From assembly GCF_001936625.1 (NCBI RefSeq), contig NZ_MSDU01000014.1, positions 62,001-126,000 on the forward strand: DNA of 64,000 nt, given 5' to 3'. The DNA comes from Domibacillus antri. Lineage in GTDB: Bacteria > Bacillota > Bacilli > Bacillales > Domibacillaceae. The notes below the pieces were generated by a model that ran no database searches, was not told where the DNA came from, and saw nothing but the letters and a program-made list of their open reading frames with translations. Both the position numbers and the translations under genes were made by a program. Of the stretch, positions 37,121 through 47,916 are shown piece after piece (position 1 is the first letter of the stretch; each line of letters starts with the position of its first letter).

Positions 37121-37635
37121 TCGAGCAGACCGTCCATTGGATCAATGATAATCACTTTTTCATAAGGATCAACAGATTTCACGACATCATCAATGTATGG
37201 AATGTACGCTTCTTTTCCGCCGCTGCGGATGACGACCCATACATCGTTCGCTCCCGGTGTAAGCACTTCCTTCACCTTACCGATGACTTCACCATCGACT
37301 GTTCTTACTTCACAGCCGATAATTTCGTGAAAATAAAATTCGCCTTCCTCAAGATCTGCCAGATGTTCTTCATTTACTTTTAAAATAGAGCCTTTAAAAG
37401 GTTCAACCATCTGAATGGACGGATAATTCTCAAACGTGAGCAAGTCGAACGTTTTATGCTTCCGATGGGAGGCAACCGTGACCGGTACACCTTCTTTTTC
37501 ACCCTGTTTAAAGATCGAAAGTGAACTGCCTTTTTTATACCGCTCTTCTGGAAAATCTGTACGGGAAAGAACCCGTACTTCGCCGCGCAGTCCATGTGTA
37601 TTGACGATTTTCCCAACATTGTACCATTTACTCAT
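37117..37635 (-). CDS. rimM: 16S rRNA processing protein RimM
   Basis: 172 residues from ATG 37635, which lies 6 bases after AGAGGTG; a GTG three codons upstream is inside that ribosome binding site. N-terminal [20 protein letters not shown] and C-terminal PRC-barrel with [20 protein letters not shown] and [13 protein letters not shown]. RimM binds S19 and aids 30S maturation. Confidence 0.97.
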   Translation of the reverse strand: MSKWYNVGKIVNTHGLRGEVRVLSRTDFPEERYKKGSSLSIFKQGEKEGVPVTVASHRKHKTFDLLTFENYPSIQMVEPFKGSILKVNEEHLADLEEGEFYFHEIIGCEVRTVDGEVIGKVKEVLTPGANDVWVVIRSGGKEAYIPYIDDVVKSVDPYEKVIIIDPMDGLLE

Positions 37636-37640
37636 ACTGT

Positions 37641-38030
37641 TCACCTCTGCGTGCGGATTTCAATAATAACACCATCTTTTACAACGATCGTTCCGCCGTC
37701 TCTTCCATCGAAACGGTCGCCCTCTTTCACTTCAACAACAGATTGAATGTCACGTTCCTTTAATTCCGTTCCCAGCGGCAGCTGATCGAGCTGGCTCATT
37801 TGAAATTCAATACCCGATATTTTTTCATGACGCTGATCTATTTCCTTCTGGAACCGGGCGGCTGCCTCGGACTGCTTCGATCCGGAGCGTTCCGCTTTTT
37901 TCTTTTCAAAAAGAAGCTGTGCTGTTTCTCTTTCTAACCGGCTTTTTTGATTTTCATACATATTCATTCGATCTTTCTTCCATGTTTCAGTGACAACTTG
38001 AACGACTGATACCGTTTGTAAAATGTGCAC
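37641..38030 (-). CDS. ylqD: YlqD family protein, function unknown
   Basis: 129 residues, no membrane segment. A short beta-rich N-terminus ([17 protein letters not shown]), a long charged coiled coil (about 23-85), and a C-terminal part with [20 protein letters not shown]. Matches B. subtilis YlqD in length and place. Start GTG 38030 with AAAGGAG at 8 bases. The gene between rpsP and ylqD in B. subtilis (ylqC/khpA) is missing here. Confidence 0.88.
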   Translation of the reverse strand: MHILQTVSVVQVVTETWKKDRMNMYENQKSRLERETAQLLFEKKKAERSGSKQSEAAARFQKEIDQRHEKISGIEFQMSQLDQLPLGTELKERDIQSVVEVKEGDRFDGRDGGTIVVKDGVIIEIRTQR

Positions 38031-38055
38031 ATTATCCGCTCCTTTTCATGGAACA

Positions 38056-38095
38056 AAAATGGCAATTCCCCAAAAGAATATTCTTTTGGGGAATT
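38056..38095 (-). terminator. Terminator of rpsP, a perfect 32-bp palindrome
   Basis: AATTCCCCAAAAGAAT and its exact complement ATTCTTTTGGGGAATT meet without a gap at 38064-38095; ATTTTTG follows on the minus strand. It starts 16 bases after the rpsP stop and occupies the space where khpA would be. ylqD-rimM-trmD must be reached by read-through or by a promoter I cannot see. Confidence 0.85.
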
Positions 38096-38111
38096 GTCGT
38101 CTGCTGATCAA

Positions 38112-38384
38112 TTACTTGCCAAGTTTTGCATTATGGAATTTTTCCATGATGCCCTCGTTAGAGAAAAGATTGCGTACAGTGTCAGATGGTTTCGCACCAT
38201 CTTGAAGCCATTTAAGCGCAAGCTCTTCATTGATTTTCACTTCTGCCGGTTGAGATACCGGATTGTACGTGCCGATTGTTTCGATTGAACGGCCGTCACG
38301 CGGCGCGCGGGCGTCTGCTACTACGATACGATAGAATGGGGATTTTTTTGCACCCATGCGTTTTAAACGAATTTTTACTGCCAT
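38112..38384 (-). CDS. rpsP: 30S ribosomal protein S16
   Basis: 90 residues from ATG 38384 (GGAGGTG upstream). [20 protein letters not shown] and [18 protein letters not shown] are the S16 signature. S16 stabilises the 30S body. Preceded by an extended -10 SigA promoter. Confidence 0.98.
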   Translation of the reverse strand: MAVKIRLKRMGAKKSPFYRIVVADARAPRDGRSIETIGTYNPVSQPAEVKINEELALKWLQDGAKPSDTVRNLFSNEGIMEKFHNAKLGK

Positions 38385-38423
38385 GCTAATAAGCACCTCC
38401 GAAATAGTTTCACACAAGATAGA

Positions 38424-38452
38424 ATAATATCAAATAGTTAAAGTGTTGTAAA
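38424..38452 (-). promoter_or_regulatory. SigA-type promoter of rpsP
   Basis: -35 TTTACA (38452-38447), 17 bases, -10 TATTAT (38429-38424) preceded by TGA. It lies in the 171-base gap between ffh and rpsP; the rest of that gap holds no gene I can support and no clear terminator. Confidence 0.72.
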
Positions 38453-38555
38453 GTGTTTTTTCTTTACAAGGCTCCGAGTAAAAAGAATCAAACAGGTAAT
38501 GCGGCTGGATACCACCTTTTTTCGCCTTTGGACAATGAAAGATAAGTCTTACTTT

Positions 38556-39905
38556 TTACATAAACGGCAATTTTGGGAAGCCGCCTTTTTTCTTGCCTTT
38601 TTGCTGCATGGCGGACATCTGTTTCATCATTTTCTTCATGTCCTCAAACTGCTTTAAAAGACGGTTTACTTCCTGGATCGACGTACCGGAACCTCGTGCG
38701 ATCCGCTTGCGCCGGCCGGCGTTTATGATTTCCGGCTGCTGCTTTTCAGCAGGTGTCATGGAGCGGATAATCGCTTCCACACGGCCGATTTGCTTTTCAT
38801 CCACCTGTACGTTGCTGAGCCCCTTCATTTTGTTTGCACCCGGCAGCATTTTCAAAATTTCATCAAGCGGGCCCATTGAACGCACCTGGCCAAGCTGGTC
38901 GAGGAAATCATCAAATGTGAACGACATCGTCCGCATTTTTTGTTCAAGCTCTTTTGCTTTCGCTTCATCGACATTGGTCTGTGCTTTCTCAATGAGTGTC
39001 AGCACATCACCCATACCGAGAATGCGGGATGCCATTCGTTCCGGATGAAACAGTTCAAGCGCATCCAATTTTTCACCCATCCCGACAAATTTAATCGGTT
39101 TTCCTGTCACGGCGCGAATGGACAACGCCGCCCCGCCGCGTGTATCACCGTCAAGCTTCGTCAGCACAACGCCGGTAATCCCAAGCTGTTCATTAAAGCT
39201 TTCCGCCACGTTTACGGCATCTTGACCGGTCATCGAGTCCACGACAAGAAAAATCTCTTCCGGGCTGGACAGCTCTTTTATTTGTTTCAGCTCATCCATC
39301 AGCGTCTCGTCTATGTGAAGGCGGCCGGCTGTATCGATCAAGACGTAATCGAGATGATCGTCTTTCGCTTTTTGAATCGCCTGCTTGGCAATTTCAACCG
39401 GGCTGACTTGATCGCCAAGTGAAAAAACCGGCATATCCAGCTGCTTGCCGAGCGTTTCGAGCTGTTTAATCGCGGCTGGACGGTAAACGTCAGCTGCCAC
39501 AAGAAGCGGTTTCCGGTTATACTTTTTTCGGAGCAGGTTCGCAAGCTTTCCGGTTGTCGTTGTTTTACCGGCACCTTGCAGGCCGACCATCATAATGACC
39601 GTCGGCGGGCGCTTTGACGTGCCGATACGGCTTTCTTCACCGCCCATCAGTTCTGTTAATTCTTCTTTAACGACTTTTATAACCTGCTGGCCCGGCGTTA
39701 AGCTTTTCATCACTTCCTGGCCGACAGACCGCTCGCTTACTTTCTTCACAAATTCTTTGACGACTTTAAAGTTAACGTCCGCTTCCAGTAATGCAAGACG
39801 CACTTCACGCATCATTTCTTTTACATCGGATTCGGATACTTTTCCTTTGCCGCGGATTTTCTGCATTGTTCCCTGCAGCCGTTCGGCCAATCCTTCAAAT
39901 GCCAT
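38556..39905 (-). CDS. ffh: Signal recognition particle protein Ffh
   Basis: 449 residues from the second of two adjacent ATGs (MAFEGLAERLQGTMQKIRGK). GTPase P-loop GLQGAGKTTTTGKLAN near residue 106, DTAGRLHIDETLM near 190, TKLDGDTRGGAALS near 250. The Met-rich M domain has GSGTSIQEVNRLLKQFEDM and KKMMKQMSAMQ. Ffh with scRNA brings nascent membrane proteins to FtsY. It follows ylxM by 12 bases. Confidence 0.98.
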   Translation of the reverse strand: MAFEGLAERLQGTMQKIRGKGKVSESDVKEMMREVRLALLEADVNFKVVKEFVKKVSERSVGQEVMKSLTPGQQVIKVVKEELTELMGGEESRIGTSKRPPTVIMMVGLQGAGKTTTTGKLANLLRKKYNRKPLLVAADVYRPAAIKQLETLGKQLDMPVFSLGDQVSPVEIAKQAIQKAKDDHLDYVLIDTAGRLHIDETLMDELKQIKELSSPEEIFLVVDSMTGQDAVNVAESFNEQLGITGVVLTKLDGDTRGGAALSIRAVTGKPIKFVGMGEKLDALELFHPERMASRILGMGDVLTLIEKAQTNVDEAKAKELEQKMRTMSFTFDDFLDQLGQVRSMGPLDEILKMLPGANKMKGLSNVQVDEKQIGRVEAIIRSMTPAEKQQPEIINAGRRKRIARGSGTSIQEVNRLLKQFEDMKKMMKQMSAMQQKGKKKGGFPKLPFM

Positions 39906-39917
39906 CATGCAGTCCCC

Positions 39918-40232
39918 CTATTCGAGTTCCTCAAGCGCCTGAACAAGCGGCAAAATGTGCGCATCTGCGCGTTCTTTCAGCTGCTCGATCAACTGCTGGC
40001 GCCGCTGGAACTTATTCAGCAGCATTAACTTTGCTTCATATTCTTCAAGCATTGCTTCTGTGCGTTTTATATTATCGTAAACCGCCTGACGGCTCACTTC
40101 ATACTCATCGGCAATTTCACCGAGCGAGTAATCGTCCAGGTAATATAGGGACATATAGCTGCGCTGTTTATCCGTCAGAAGCATCTGATAGAAATCGTAC
40201 AGATAATTCATCCGCATCGTTTTTTCGAGCAC
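39918..40232 (-). CDS. ylxM: YlxM, putative helix-turn-helix protein of the SRP operon
   Basis: 104 residues from GTG 40232 (AAAGGAGG at 7 bases). Core [20 protein letters not shown] and the sigma-70 region 4-like helix-turn-helix [20 protein letters not shown]. It is conserved next to ffh; studies in streptococci link it to SRP function. The frame is open further upstream but crosses the promoter. Confidence 0.95.
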   Translation of the reverse strand: MLEKTMRMNYLYDFYQMLLTDKQRSYMSLYYLDDYSLGEIADEYEVSRQAVYDNIKRTEAMLEEYEAKLMLLNKFQRRQQLIEQLKERADAHILPLVQALEELE

Positions 40233-40275
40233 GGCCGCCCCTCCTTTGTTAAGTGAAAAACCTTTACACCAAAAC

Positions 40276-40304
40276 AGTGTACCTGCTTCCACTGATTCTG
40301 TCAA
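40276..40304 (-). promoter_or_regulatory. SigA-type promoter of ylxM-ffh
   Basis: -35 TTGACA (40304-40299), 17 bases, -10 TACACT (40281-40276), between ftsY and ylxM. ftsY has no terminator, so ylxM-ffh can be read from both. Confidence 0.78.
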
Positions 40305-40324
40305 GAAAGAAGAAAAGCGGGCGC

Positions 40325-41344
40325 TTAATCGCCTGCCTCCTCTTCCTTCTTTTCTTCTTTTTCTTCAAAAGCTTCCGCAAATAACCCATACGCATACTTT
40401 TCGGCATGAAATGGCTGCAGGTCATCCATTTTTTCCCCGAGACCAACGAATTTCACTGGAACACCAAGTTCTTTACGGATTGCGAGGACAATGCCGCCTT
40501 TTGCGGTGCCGTCCAGCTTCGTTAACACGATGCCGGAAACATCCGTCGCTTCTTTAAACGTTTTCGCCTGAACGAGCGCATTCTGGCCGGTTGTCGCATC
40601 AACGACAAGCAATACTTCATGAGGCGCCCCCGGAATTTCACGTTCGATGACACGTTTTACTTTTTGTAATTCATTCATTAAGTTGACTTTATTTTGCAGA
40701 CGGCCGGCTGTGTCGCAAAGTAAAATGTCGGCACCGCGTGATTTCGCTGCCCGGACTGCGTCATACATGACAGCGGCAGGGTCTGATCCTTCGGCCTGTT
40801 TAATGACATCAACACCGGTGCGCTCTCCCCACACTTCAAGCTGGTCAATGGCACCGGCACGGAATGTATCTCCGGCAGCGAGCATCACTTTCTTGCCATC
40901 CGCCTTAAATTTGTGCGCAAGCTTTCCAATGGTCGTTGTTTTGCCGACACCATTTACACCCACGAATAAAATGACAGTCAATTCATTCTCTTGAATATTT
41001 AAATCAGACTGAACTTCTTGCCCGTCCGAATAGATATCCACAAATTTCTCCGTAATGATTTCCCGGATCGCAGACGGATCGTTCGTATTTTGCCGCTTCA
41101 CTTCCATTTTCAATTCGTCAATCAATTCCATGACCGTATCAAAACCGACATCGGCTCCGATTAAAATTTCCTCCAGCTCTTCAAAGAAATCCTCATCGAT
41201 TTTCCGATAGCGGGCAATCAGGTTGTTTACTTTTGAAGCAAACCCAGTCCGTGTTTTCTTTAATCCTTCTGTATATTTTTCGGTTGTCTGCTCCTGTTCT
41301 TGGGAACCGGAGAATTTTTCTTTTAATTTTTTAAAAAAGCTCAT
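40325..41344 (-). CDS. ftsY: Signal recognition particle receptor FtsY
   Basis: 339 residues from ATG 41344 (AAAGGA at 9 bases), [19 protein letters not shown]1 [18 protein letters not shown] near residue 125, [13 protein letters not shown] near 210, [14 protein letters not shown] near 270. The acidic A domain is short, as in Bacillus. The C-terminus is a Glu/Lys-rich tail. FtsY docks SRP at the membrane. Confidence 0.98.
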   Translation of the reverse strand: MSFFKKLKEKFSGSQEQEQTTEKYTEGLKKTRTGFASKVNNLIARYRKIDEDFFEELEEILIGADVGFDTVMELIDELKMEVKRQNTNDPSAIREIITEKFVDIYSDGQEVQSDLNIQENELTVILFVGVNGVGKTTTIGKLAHKFKADGKKVMLAAGDTFRAGAIDQLEVWGERTGVDVIKQAEGSDPAAVMYDAVRAAKSRGADILLCDTAGRLQNKVNLMNELQKVKRVIEREIPGAPHEVLLVVDATTGQNALVQAKTFKEATDVSGIVLTKLDGTAKGGIVLAIRKELGVPVKFVGLGEKMDDLQPFHAEKYAYGLFAEAFEEKEEKKEEEAGD

Positions 41345-41365
41345 CGGTTTCAATCCTTTCGTTCA

Positions 41366-44300
41366 TTAATTAGATGCAGCGGCTTCTTCAAGTCGAACAG
41401 AAACGAGGCTCGACACCCCGGATTCCTGCATCGCGACGCCATACAGTGCATCCGCTTCTTCCATCGTCTGTTTCCGGTGCGTGATCACGATAAACTGCGT
41501 ATTTTGACTAAATTGCTTTAAGTAGCGGCTGAAGCGATGGACATTGGCTTCATCAAGAGCCGCTTCCACCTCATCCAGAATACAAAAAGGGACAGGACGG
41601 ACGCGCAAAATCGCGAACAAAAGCGCAATCGCCGTTAACGCCCGCTCCCCGCCCGAGAGCAGACTTAAATTTTGCAGTTTTTTCCCCGGCGGCATGGCGG
41701 AAATATCCACACCGGAATGAAGGATATCTTTCGGATCCGTCAATTTCAATTCCGCCCGGCCGCCGCCAAATAATTCCGTGAAAGCAGGCTGAAATTCCGC
41801 TTTTATCGCGTCAAATGTTTCTGTAAACCGGCGCGTCATTTCCGCATCCATTTCACTCATGACATCACGCAATGTCGCTTTCGCTTCTTCCAAATCGCTT
41901 TTTTGCTCACGCAAAAACGTGACGCGTTCAAACGTCGTCTCATATTCTTCAATGGCGCCAATGTTTACATCGCCCAGTTCTTCAATCGTCTTCTTAATTA
42001 AGCGAATGCGGCGTTTCGCTTCGTCAATCGGCTGATTTAACGGATATTCCCGCTGAGCTTCTTCAAATGTCAGTGCGTATTGCTCATTTAATTTATGGAG
42101 AAGCGTATCCATCTCCATATCGAGACGGGTGATTGTGACGTCATGTTCACGGAGCGCTTCTGTCAATCCTTTTAATAGACGTCGGGTTTCTGTAAGCGAC
42201 GCTGTTTTTTGATCAAGTTGTTCCAGCTTTTCGGCGCGTTTTGATTTTAGTGCGGCAATATTTTTGATGATCCAGTCTTTTTCAGCCGACCGCTGTTCTG
42301 ACTGTTCAGCAAGTGTCACACCTGTTATGCCGCTGTCTGATCGCTCACTTTCAACAAATGAACGTTCTTCCTGAAGCTCTTCATGCCATTTTTCCACTTC
42401 TCTCCATTCAGACCGTATGCGGGCCTCCTGCTGTTTGCTGTATGCAAGCTGCTCCTGCAGCACAGCGATTTTCGGACGAAGGATATTCAATTGTGCAGCG
42501 ATACTTTCCCGCTCGACAGACGCTGTTTTTTGCTTTGCTTCGAGCGACGCGATCTGCCGATTAAGCGACTGAATAGACTGCTGTTCCTCGTTTAATAGGC
42601 GAGCCGCTGCTGTCTTACGCTGTTCAAGGCGGGATTTTTCTTCTTGAAATTCTCTCTTTTCCGCATCGTAAACAGCAAGCCGGTCATTAATGGATTGCTC
42701 AGTAAATGACCACTCAAGCTGCTGATTTTTTGCTTCCTGAAGCCCTTGACGGTAAAGTTCGCCTGTTTCTTCAAGCTGCTGAACGCGCTTATCCATTTCC
42801 GCGGCCTTTGCCTGAAGAGACTTTACTTCTTTTTCAGCTCGGGCGGTTTTTTGCTCCATCAAGTCAATCTGACGGCTGAGTGTTTCAAGTTCATTTTTGC
42901 GGCCGAGCAAGGATACGCCTGTTTTTTTCAGTGAGCCGCCTGTCATCGAGCCGCCCGCGTTGACCACATCTCCATCCAATGTCACGACGCGATACCGATG
43001 GTTGATTTTCTGGGCAATGTTGTTCGCTTCTTCCAGCGATGAGGCAATGATGACATTGCCGAGCAAATGGCCGGCTGCGTGTGCATATTGTATGTCATAT
43101 TCGGCCAGCTGCGCAGCGGTTCCAAGAAACCCGCTTTCATGCCGGACAGAAGCAAGTATATGGTCCGGAATGGTCTTTTCTTTTACAGTCGACAGCGGCA
43201 GGAATGTCGCACGTCCAAATTTATTCTGTTTCAAAAACGAAATGGCTTTTCGCGCGGATGGCTCGTCTGTTACAAAAATATGCTGAAGCGCGCCGCCGAG
43301 GGCGGTTTCTATAGCCGTTTCATATTCTTTTGGAACACGGATCAATTCTGCCGCCGCCCCAATGACACCCTGCAGCCGGTTGCTTTTTTCCTTCAGTACT
43401 TCTTTGACCCCAGAGAAAAAGCCGGCGTATTCGTCTTCCATGGATGACAGCAAATCACGGCGGGCCGTTGCTTCCTGTAAAATCTGGTATGCTTTGTATA
43501 ACGAGCTGCGCTTTTTTTCAAGTATTTCTTTTACTTGATCTCGCTCTTTTTTCGCTTCCCGATACGCATGAGTATGTTCGTTCAGCTTTTGTTCCGCCGC
43601 TTTCCGCGCTTTCTCAATCTGTGCCTGCTCTTCTTTGAGAGCGGCACGTTCACTTAAATATTGATCATTGTGCCCCCCGAGACGTTCAAAGCGGGCTTTG
43701 AGCCGCTCAAGCTGCCGATCTATTTCGCGCAGTTCATTTTTGGCTGCCGCTTCACGGCTCAAATGTTCGATATAATCCGCTTTTAACGAATCCAATGTTT
43801 CTCCATTATTTTCAGATAATGCTCTTAGCAGCAATTCCTGTTCCGATGCTTCCTGCTGCAATTTTTCAAGTTCATTTCTCTTTTGTTCGGCAAGCGCTTT
43901 TGCTTCATCTGCCGCTTTTTTTAGAGACGCTTGCTTTTCTTCCGCTTCCGCAAGCGATTTGACCAGCCGCTCTTCATTATAGGAAGCATTTTTCTGACGT
44001 TCATCCATCAGCCGCCGCTTTCCTTCAATCTTTTCAAGCGATTCAATGATTGTCAGCAATTTTTGCTGGGCCCCTTCTTCCTCGCTGCTGAGGGCTTTTA
44101 TTTCCTGATCAAGGGAACGGATCGACGACTCGGCTGTTTCCACTTCCAAAGCAAGACGGGCTGCCTGTTTTTCATTTTGCTCTTTTTCCAGCTTCTGTTT
44201 CTCCCATTCCGCATGAGAAGCGGCAATATCGTGCGCCCATACAGCAGCCTCAACCTCTCTCAATTCCGCTTTTTTCTCCAAATAATCTTTCGCCGCGGAT

Positions 44301-44926
44301 GCCTGCATTTCAAGCGGCTCAACACGCTGTTCAAGCTCATGCAGAATATCGTTAACACGGCTGACGTTTTCTTCCGTTTCCGAAAGCTTGCGTTCCGCTT
44401 CTTTTTTCCGCGTTTTATACTTCAACACACCAGCTGCTTCTTCAAAAATAGCTCGCCTTTCTTCAGGACGGCTGTTTAAAATTTCATCGACTCGTCCTTG
44501 TCCGATAATGGAAAACGCACCTCGTCCAAGACCGGAATCCATAAACAATTCAATAATGTCTTTCAAACGGCAGCTTTGCTTGTTAATAAAATAATCGCTG
44601 TCACCGTTCCGGTTCACACGCCGGGTAATGCTTACTTCACTGTAATCAAGCGGCAGTGCCCCGTCCCGGTTATCAAGCGTAATCGTCACATCCGCCTCAT
44701 TCAATCTTCTTCTTGAGTCACTTCCGGAAAAAATGACGTCTTCCATTTTTCCGCCGCGTAAACTTTTCGCGGACTGTTCTCCAAGCACCCAGCGAATCGC
44801 TTCTGTAATGTTGCTTTTGCCGGAACCGTTTGGACCGACGACTGCGGTTACGCCCGGCATAAATTCCACGGTCACTTTTCCGGCAAATGATTTAAACCCT
44901 GCAATATCAAGCTTTTTCAGGATCAT
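41366..44926 (-). CDS. smc: Chromosome condensation protein SMC
   Basis: 1186 residues, the Bacillus length. Walker [17 protein letters not shown] at 30-45; two coiled-coil arms (about 165-500 and 670-1000); hinge with [20 protein letters not shown] and [20 protein letters not shown]-terminal signature [20 protein letters not shown] and Walker [19 protein letters not shown]. With ScpA/ScpB it organises and segregates the chromosome. It lies between rnc and ftsY as in B. subtilis. Confidence 0.98.
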   Translation of the reverse strand: MILKKLDIAGFKSFAGKVTVEFMPGVTAVVGPNGSGKSNITEAIRWVLGEQSAKSLRGGKMEDVIFSGSDSRRRLNEADVTITLDNRDGALPLDYSEVSITRRVNRNGDSDYFINKQSCRLKDIIELFMDSGLGRGAFSIIGQGRVDEILNSRPEERRAIFEEAAGVLKYKTRKKEAERKLSETEENVSRVNDILHELEQRVEPLEMQASAAKDYLEKKAELREVEAAVWAHDIAASHAEWEKQKLEKEQNEKQAARLALEVETAESSIRSLDQEIKALSSEEEGAQQKLLTIIESLEKIEGKRRLMDERQKNASYNEERLVKSLAEAEEKQASLKKAADEAKALAEQKRNELEKLQQEASEQELLLRALSENNGETLDSLKADYIEHLSREAAAKNELREIDRQLERLKARFERLGGHNDQYLSERAALKEEQAQIEKARKAAEQKLNEHTHAYREAKKERDQVKEILEKKRSSLYKAYQILQEATARRDLLSSMEDEYAGFFSGVKEVLKEKSNRLQGVIGAAAELIRVPKEYETAIETALGGALQHIFVTDEPSARKAISFLKQNKFGRATFLPLSTVKEKTIPDHILASVRHESGFLGTAAQLAEYDIQYAHAAGHLLGNVIIASSLEEANNIAQKINHRYRVVTLDGDVVNAGGSMTGGSLKKTGVSLLGRKNELETLSRQIDLMEQKTARAEKEVKSLQAKAAEMDKRVQQLEETGELYRQGLQEAKNQQLEWSFTEQSINDRLAVYDAEKREFQEEKSRLEQRKTAAARLLNEEQQSIQSLNRQIASLEAKQKTASVERESIAAQLNILRPKIAVLQEQLAYSKQQEARIRSEWREVEKWHEELQEERSFVESERSDSGITGVTLAEQSEQRSAEKDWIIKNIAALKSKRAEKLEQLDQKTASLTETRRLLKGLTEALREHDVTITRLDMEMDTLLHKLNEQYALTFEEAQREYPLNQPIDEAKRRIRLIKKTIEELGDVNIGAIEEYETTFERVTFLREQKSDLEEAKATLRDVMSEMDAEMTRRFTETFDAIKAEFQPAFTELFGGGRAELKLTDPKDILHSGVDISAMPPGKKLQNLSLLSGGERALTAIALLFAILRVRPVPFCILDEVEAALDEANVHRFSRYLKQFSQNTQFIVITHRKQTMEEADALYGVAMQESGVSSLVSVRLEEAAASN

Positions 44927-44943
44927 GCCTATCCACCTGTCTC

Positions 44944-45681
44944 CTACTTCGATTGTTGTTTCATTTTTTCAAGTGCCATCCGGGCGGCAAACTGCTCTGC
45001 CTCTTTTTTCGAGCGGCCGCTTCCCGTCCCCAGAACATTTCCATTCAATGACACTTCTGTTACAAACTCTTTATTGTGAGCCGGACCTTTTTCTTCCAAA
45101 ATACGGTACGAAGGCGCTCCTTTTAATTCACGCTGTACATATTCCTGCAGCTGGCTTTTAAAATCCATCACATGAGAAAAAGCACCGGCGCTGATTTTCG
45201 GGAAGACAACCCGTTCTAAAAAAGGGATAACTGCGTCCATTCCCTGATCCAGATACAGCGCACCAATAAAGGCTTCAAATACATCCGCAAGCAGGGCGGG
45301 GCGCATTCTGCCGCCGGTCATTTCTTCTCCTTTGCCAAGTAAGATCAGCTTCCCGAACTCCAGCTCATTGGCAAACGTGACGAGAGAAGGTTCGCATACG
45401 ACGGCTGCACGCAGTTTTGTCAACTCCCCTTCTGACATAACCGGATATGTTTTATATAAAAATTGTGATACAGTCAGTTCCAGCACAGCATCACCAAGAA
45501 ATTCAAGCCTTTCATTATCTTCGTACGGTTTTCTCCGATGCTCATTCACATATGATGAATGCGTAAACGCCTGTTTTAATAATGCCTCGTTCTGAAAACG
45601 GATGCCCATGGTTTCCTGAAATTGTTTAAATTCCATGTCTTTCCGTTCGGCATAACGCTGCTCGCGATTTGATTTCTTCAT
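44944..45681 (-). CDS. rnc: Ribonuclease III
   Basis: 245 residues from ATG 45681 (GGAGGA at 7 bases). The catalytic signature is [20 protein letters not shown] near residue 53, with [19 protein letters not shown]-terminal dsRNA-binding domain with [20 protein letters not shown] and [19 protein letters not shown]. It processes rRNA and scRNA precursors. The open frame continues upstream into AT-rich DNA that is not homologous. Confidence 0.97.
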   Translation of the reverse strand: MKKSNREQRYAERKDMEFKQFQETMGIRFQNEALLKQAFTHSSYVNEHRRKPYEDNERLEFLGDAVLELTVSQFLYKTYPVMSEGELTKLRAAVVCEPSLVTFANELEFGKLILLGKGEEMTGGRMRPALLADVFEAFIGALYLDQGMDAVIPFLERVVFPKISAGAFSHVMDFKSQLQEYVQRELKGAPSYRILEEKGPAHNKEFVTEVSLNGNVLGTGSGRSKKEAEQFAARMALEKMKQQSK

Positions 45682-45719
45682 TAAGTGTTCCTCCGAAAAG
45701 TTAAAATGCACACAAAAAT

Positions 45720-45748
45720 AGTTTAGCTGAAAAAAATGCATAGCGCAA
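45720..45748 (-). promoter_or_regulatory. Candidate SigA promoter of rnc-smc-ftsY
   Basis: -35 TTGCGC (45748-45743), 17 bases, -10 TAAACT (45725-45720), 38 bases before the rnc start and directly downstream of the palindromic element. Four of six matches in the -35. Confidence 0.4.
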
Positions 45749-45760
45749 AGACAATTAAAA

Positions 45761-45872
45761 GCGCAGGGCGCCCGTTTATCAGCGACAAGCATAAGACGAG
45801 CACTGGCGGAGGCGATTTTTGCCTCCGGAAGGGCTTGGCTTATGACCTCGAGCTGATGGCACCTGTAGCTGG
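45761..45872. repeat. MITE/REP-like palindromic intergenic element
   Basis: About 112 bp that forms an imperfect inverted repeat. The core CGGAGGC (45807-45813) / GCCTCCG (45821-45827) is perfect around a T-rich 7-base loop. Further out, matching blocks CATAAG, ATCAGC and CAGG-GCC recur in mirrored order in both arms. Its base composition is richer in G and C than the flanks. It resembles dispersed palindromic repeats between genes in many Bacillaceae, as I recall them. There is one copy in this window, between acpP and rnc, and no protein is encoded. Confidence 0.65.
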
Positions 45873-45883
45873 ATATAAGAATT

Positions 45884-45913
45884 AAAAAAGCAGACCCGCA
45901 TAAACGGATCTGC
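45884..45913 (-). terminator. Terminator of the fapR-plsX-fabDG-acpP operon
   Basis: GCAGACCCG (45890-45898) and CGGATCTGC (45905-45913), one G-U pair, followed on the minus strand by TTTTTT. It starts 14 bases after the acpP stop. Confidence 0.9.
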
Positions 45914-45926
45914 CATGAAAGGACGA

Positions 45927-46160
45927 TTAGTTTTTGCTGTTTATGTATGTTACAGCGTCGCCTACCGTCGTAATATTTTCCGCATCATCATCGGAAATTT
46001 CCATATCGAATTCGTCTTCAAGCTCCATTACAAGCTCAACAACGTCAAGAGAATCAGCACCAAGATCTTCCTTGAATTTCGCATCAAGGTTGATTTGTGA
46101 TTCTTCAACACCTAGACGATCCACGATAATTTTCGTTACACGTTCTAATACATCTGCCAC
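45927..46160 (-). CDS. acpP: Acyl carrier protein
   Basis: 77 residues, highly acidic. The 4'-phosphopantetheine site is Ser37 in [20 protein letters not shown]. It carries acyl chains in type II fatty acid synthesis. It is last in the fapR operon but separated from fabG by 60 bases that contain a perfect TATAAT, so it may also be transcribed alone, as the B. subtilis acpA gene is. Confidence 0.98.
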   Translation of the reverse strand: MADVLERVTKIIVDRLGVEESQINLDAKFKEDLGADSLDVVELVMELEDEFDMEISDDDAENITTVGDAVTYINSKN

Positions 46161-46183
46161 TACGTTTCACCTCCCCTCAAGCT

Positions 46184-46189
46184 ATTATA
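46184..46189 (-). promoter_or_regulatory. Candidate internal promoter (-10) of acpP
   Basis: TATAAT at 46189-46184, 24 bases before the acpP start. No good -35 is present at 16-18 bases. A small GACG/CGTC stem lies just upstream. Confidence 0.45.
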
Positions 46190-46220
46190 GACGATTTACC
46201 GTCTCAGAACACGAATTTTC

Positions 46221-46964
46221 TTACATCGCCATGCCGCCATCCACCCCGATGACCTGACCTGTAATATACTTCGCTCCATCACCCGCTAAAAATGCCGCCG
46301 CCGCTGCGATATCAGCCGTTTCACCGAGTGTGCCGAGCGGGATCTGCCCGAGCAGCTGCTCTTTCGCTTCAGCAGGCAGTTCGTCTGTCATATCCGTTGA
46401 AATAAAGCCCGGCGCAATCGCATTCACTGTAATGCCCCGCGCCGCAAGTTCACGCGCGGAAGCTTTTGTCAATCCGATAACACCCGCTTTCGCCGCCGTG
46501 TAGTTCGCTTGTCCGGCATTGCCGATGCGGCCGACAACGGAAGAAATATTAATGATGCGTCCGCTCCGCTGTTTCATCATTTGGCGCGTCACAGCTTTTG
46601 TGCACAGGAATACGCCTTTTAAGTTCGTGTTGATGACATCGTCCCACTCCTGATCTTTCATCCGCATGAGCAAATTATCCCGTGTAATGCCTGCGTTATT
46701 CACAAGAATGTCAAGGCGGCCAAATTGATCGATTGTTTCTTTCACCATAGATTGTACGGCGTCGCTGTCTGAAATATCACATTGAATAATAAACGAGCGG
46801 CGGCCCATCGCCTGAATTTCTTCTGCCGTTTCTTTTGCTTTTTGCTCACTGCCCGCATAGTTAATGGCAACATCTGCTCCTAGGCGTGCTAATTCAAGTG
46901 CAATGGCTTTTCCGATACCGCGTGATGCGCCGGTTACGAGTGCTGTCTTCCCTTCAAGAGTCAT
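46221..46964 (-). CDS. fabG: 3-oxoacyl-ACP reductase FabG
   Basis: 247 residues, a classical short-chain dehydrogenase. Cofactor motif [15 protein letters not shown] at 11-25, NNAG at 89-92, and catalytic Ser142, Tyr155 and Lys159 (YTAAK). It reduces 3-oxoacyl-ACP with NADPH in the elongation cycle. The start overlaps the fabD stop by 4 bases. Confidence 0.98.
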   Translation of the reverse strand: MTLEGKTALVTGASRGIGKAIALELARLGADVAINYAGSEQKAKETAEEIQAMGRRSFIIQCDISDSDAVQSMVKETIDQFGRLDILVNNAGITRDNLLMRMKDQEWDDVINTNLKGVFLCTKAVTRQMMKQRSGRIINISSVVGRIGNAGQANYTAAKAGVIGLTKASARELAARGITVNAIAPGFISTDMTDELPAEAKEQLLGQIPLGTLGETADIAAAAAFLAGDGAKYITGQVIGVDGGMAM

Positions 46965-47908
46965 TCTGATTCCTCCTTCAATGCTGCCGCTGTTTTCACG
47001 ATTGATTCTTCATCGCTCACGGAAAACGTGCGCACGCGGCGATTTACTTTTTTTATAAGGCCGGATAAAACAGTGCCGGACCCGATTTCAATAAATGTGT
47101 CCACACCAAGGTCAAGCAGCGTATTAACGCTGTCTTCCCATAAAACAGGTGAATAAAGTTGTTTTACAAGGTTTTCTTTAATCATTTCTGCATCCGTTAC
47201 CGGCTTCGCATTGACATTCGCAATAACCGGTACTTGGCTTGACCGGATATTTGCATCATCGAGCACGGAACGCAATTTTTCTGCAGCCGGCTTCATAAGC
47301 GGTGAATGAAACGGCCCGCTTACATTCAGCGGAATAACCCGTTTTGCGCCTTTTTCTTTCAGCTGTTCCGACGCTTTTTCAACACCTTGTTTTGAACCGG
47401 AAATAACGATCTGTCCCGGGCAGTTAAAGTTCGCGGCCGCCACGACATCGCCGCCGGCTGATATACGGTCCGTTACTTCTTCAAGTGCCGCGCGGTCTAG
47501 TCCAAGAACAGCCGCCATGGCACCCTGTCCCGCGGGAACGGCTTCTTCCATCAGTTTGCCGCGCTGGTTTACTGCATACACGGCTTCTTCAAACGTGAGG
47601 GCGCCGGCTGCCGCGAGTGCTGTATATTCGCCAAGGCTATGACCGGCTGTGAAATCCGGCGTAATGCCTTCTTTCTCAAACTGTCTTAACACAGCCATGC
47701 TCGTCGCCAGCAGCGCTGGTTGGGCATTAGTCGTTAATGTTAACTCGCTTTCAGGGCCATTAAAGATAATATTCGTTAATGAATACCCGAGTTTTTCGTC
47801 CGCTTTCTGAAATAATACTTGAATGTCTGCGTGCTGATCGGCAAGTGATTTCCCCATTCCGACTGACTGTGAACCTTGTCCTGGAAAAACAAAAGCTATT
47901 TTCCCCAT
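46961..47908 (-). CDS. fabD: Malonyl-CoA:ACP transacylase FabD
   Basis: 315 residues from ATG 47908 ([20 protein letters not shown]). The nucleophile is Ser91 in [17 protein letters not shown]; the partner His lies in [13 protein letters not shown]. It loads malonate onto ACP. An ATG four codons upstream (47920) overlaps the plsX stop as ATGA, but the GGAAAGGA ribosome binding site abuts it, so either start is possible. Confidence 0.96.
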   Translation of the reverse strand: MGKIAFVFPGQGSQSVGMGKSLADQHADIQVLFQKADEKLGYSLTNIIFNGPESELTLTTNAQPALLATSMAVLRQFEKEGITPDFTAGHSLGEYTALAAAGALTFEEAVYAVNQRGKLMEEAVPAGQGAMAAVLGLDRAALEEVTDRISAGGDVVAAANFNCPGQIVISGSKQGVEKASEQLKEKGAKRVIPLNVSGPFHSPLMKPAAEKLRSVLDDANIRSSQVPVIANVNAKPVTDAEMIKENLVKQLYSPVLWEDSVNTLLDLGVDTFIEIGSGTVLSGLIKKVNRRVRTFSVSDEESIVKTAAALKEESE

Positions 47909-47916
47909 TCGTTTAT

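Noticed and set aside
42313-44716. Long plus-strand open frames opposite smc and other genes
   Set aside because: They are antisense shadows of high-confidence genes, have no recognisable domains or ribosome binding sites, and repeat along all GC-moderate coding DNA here.
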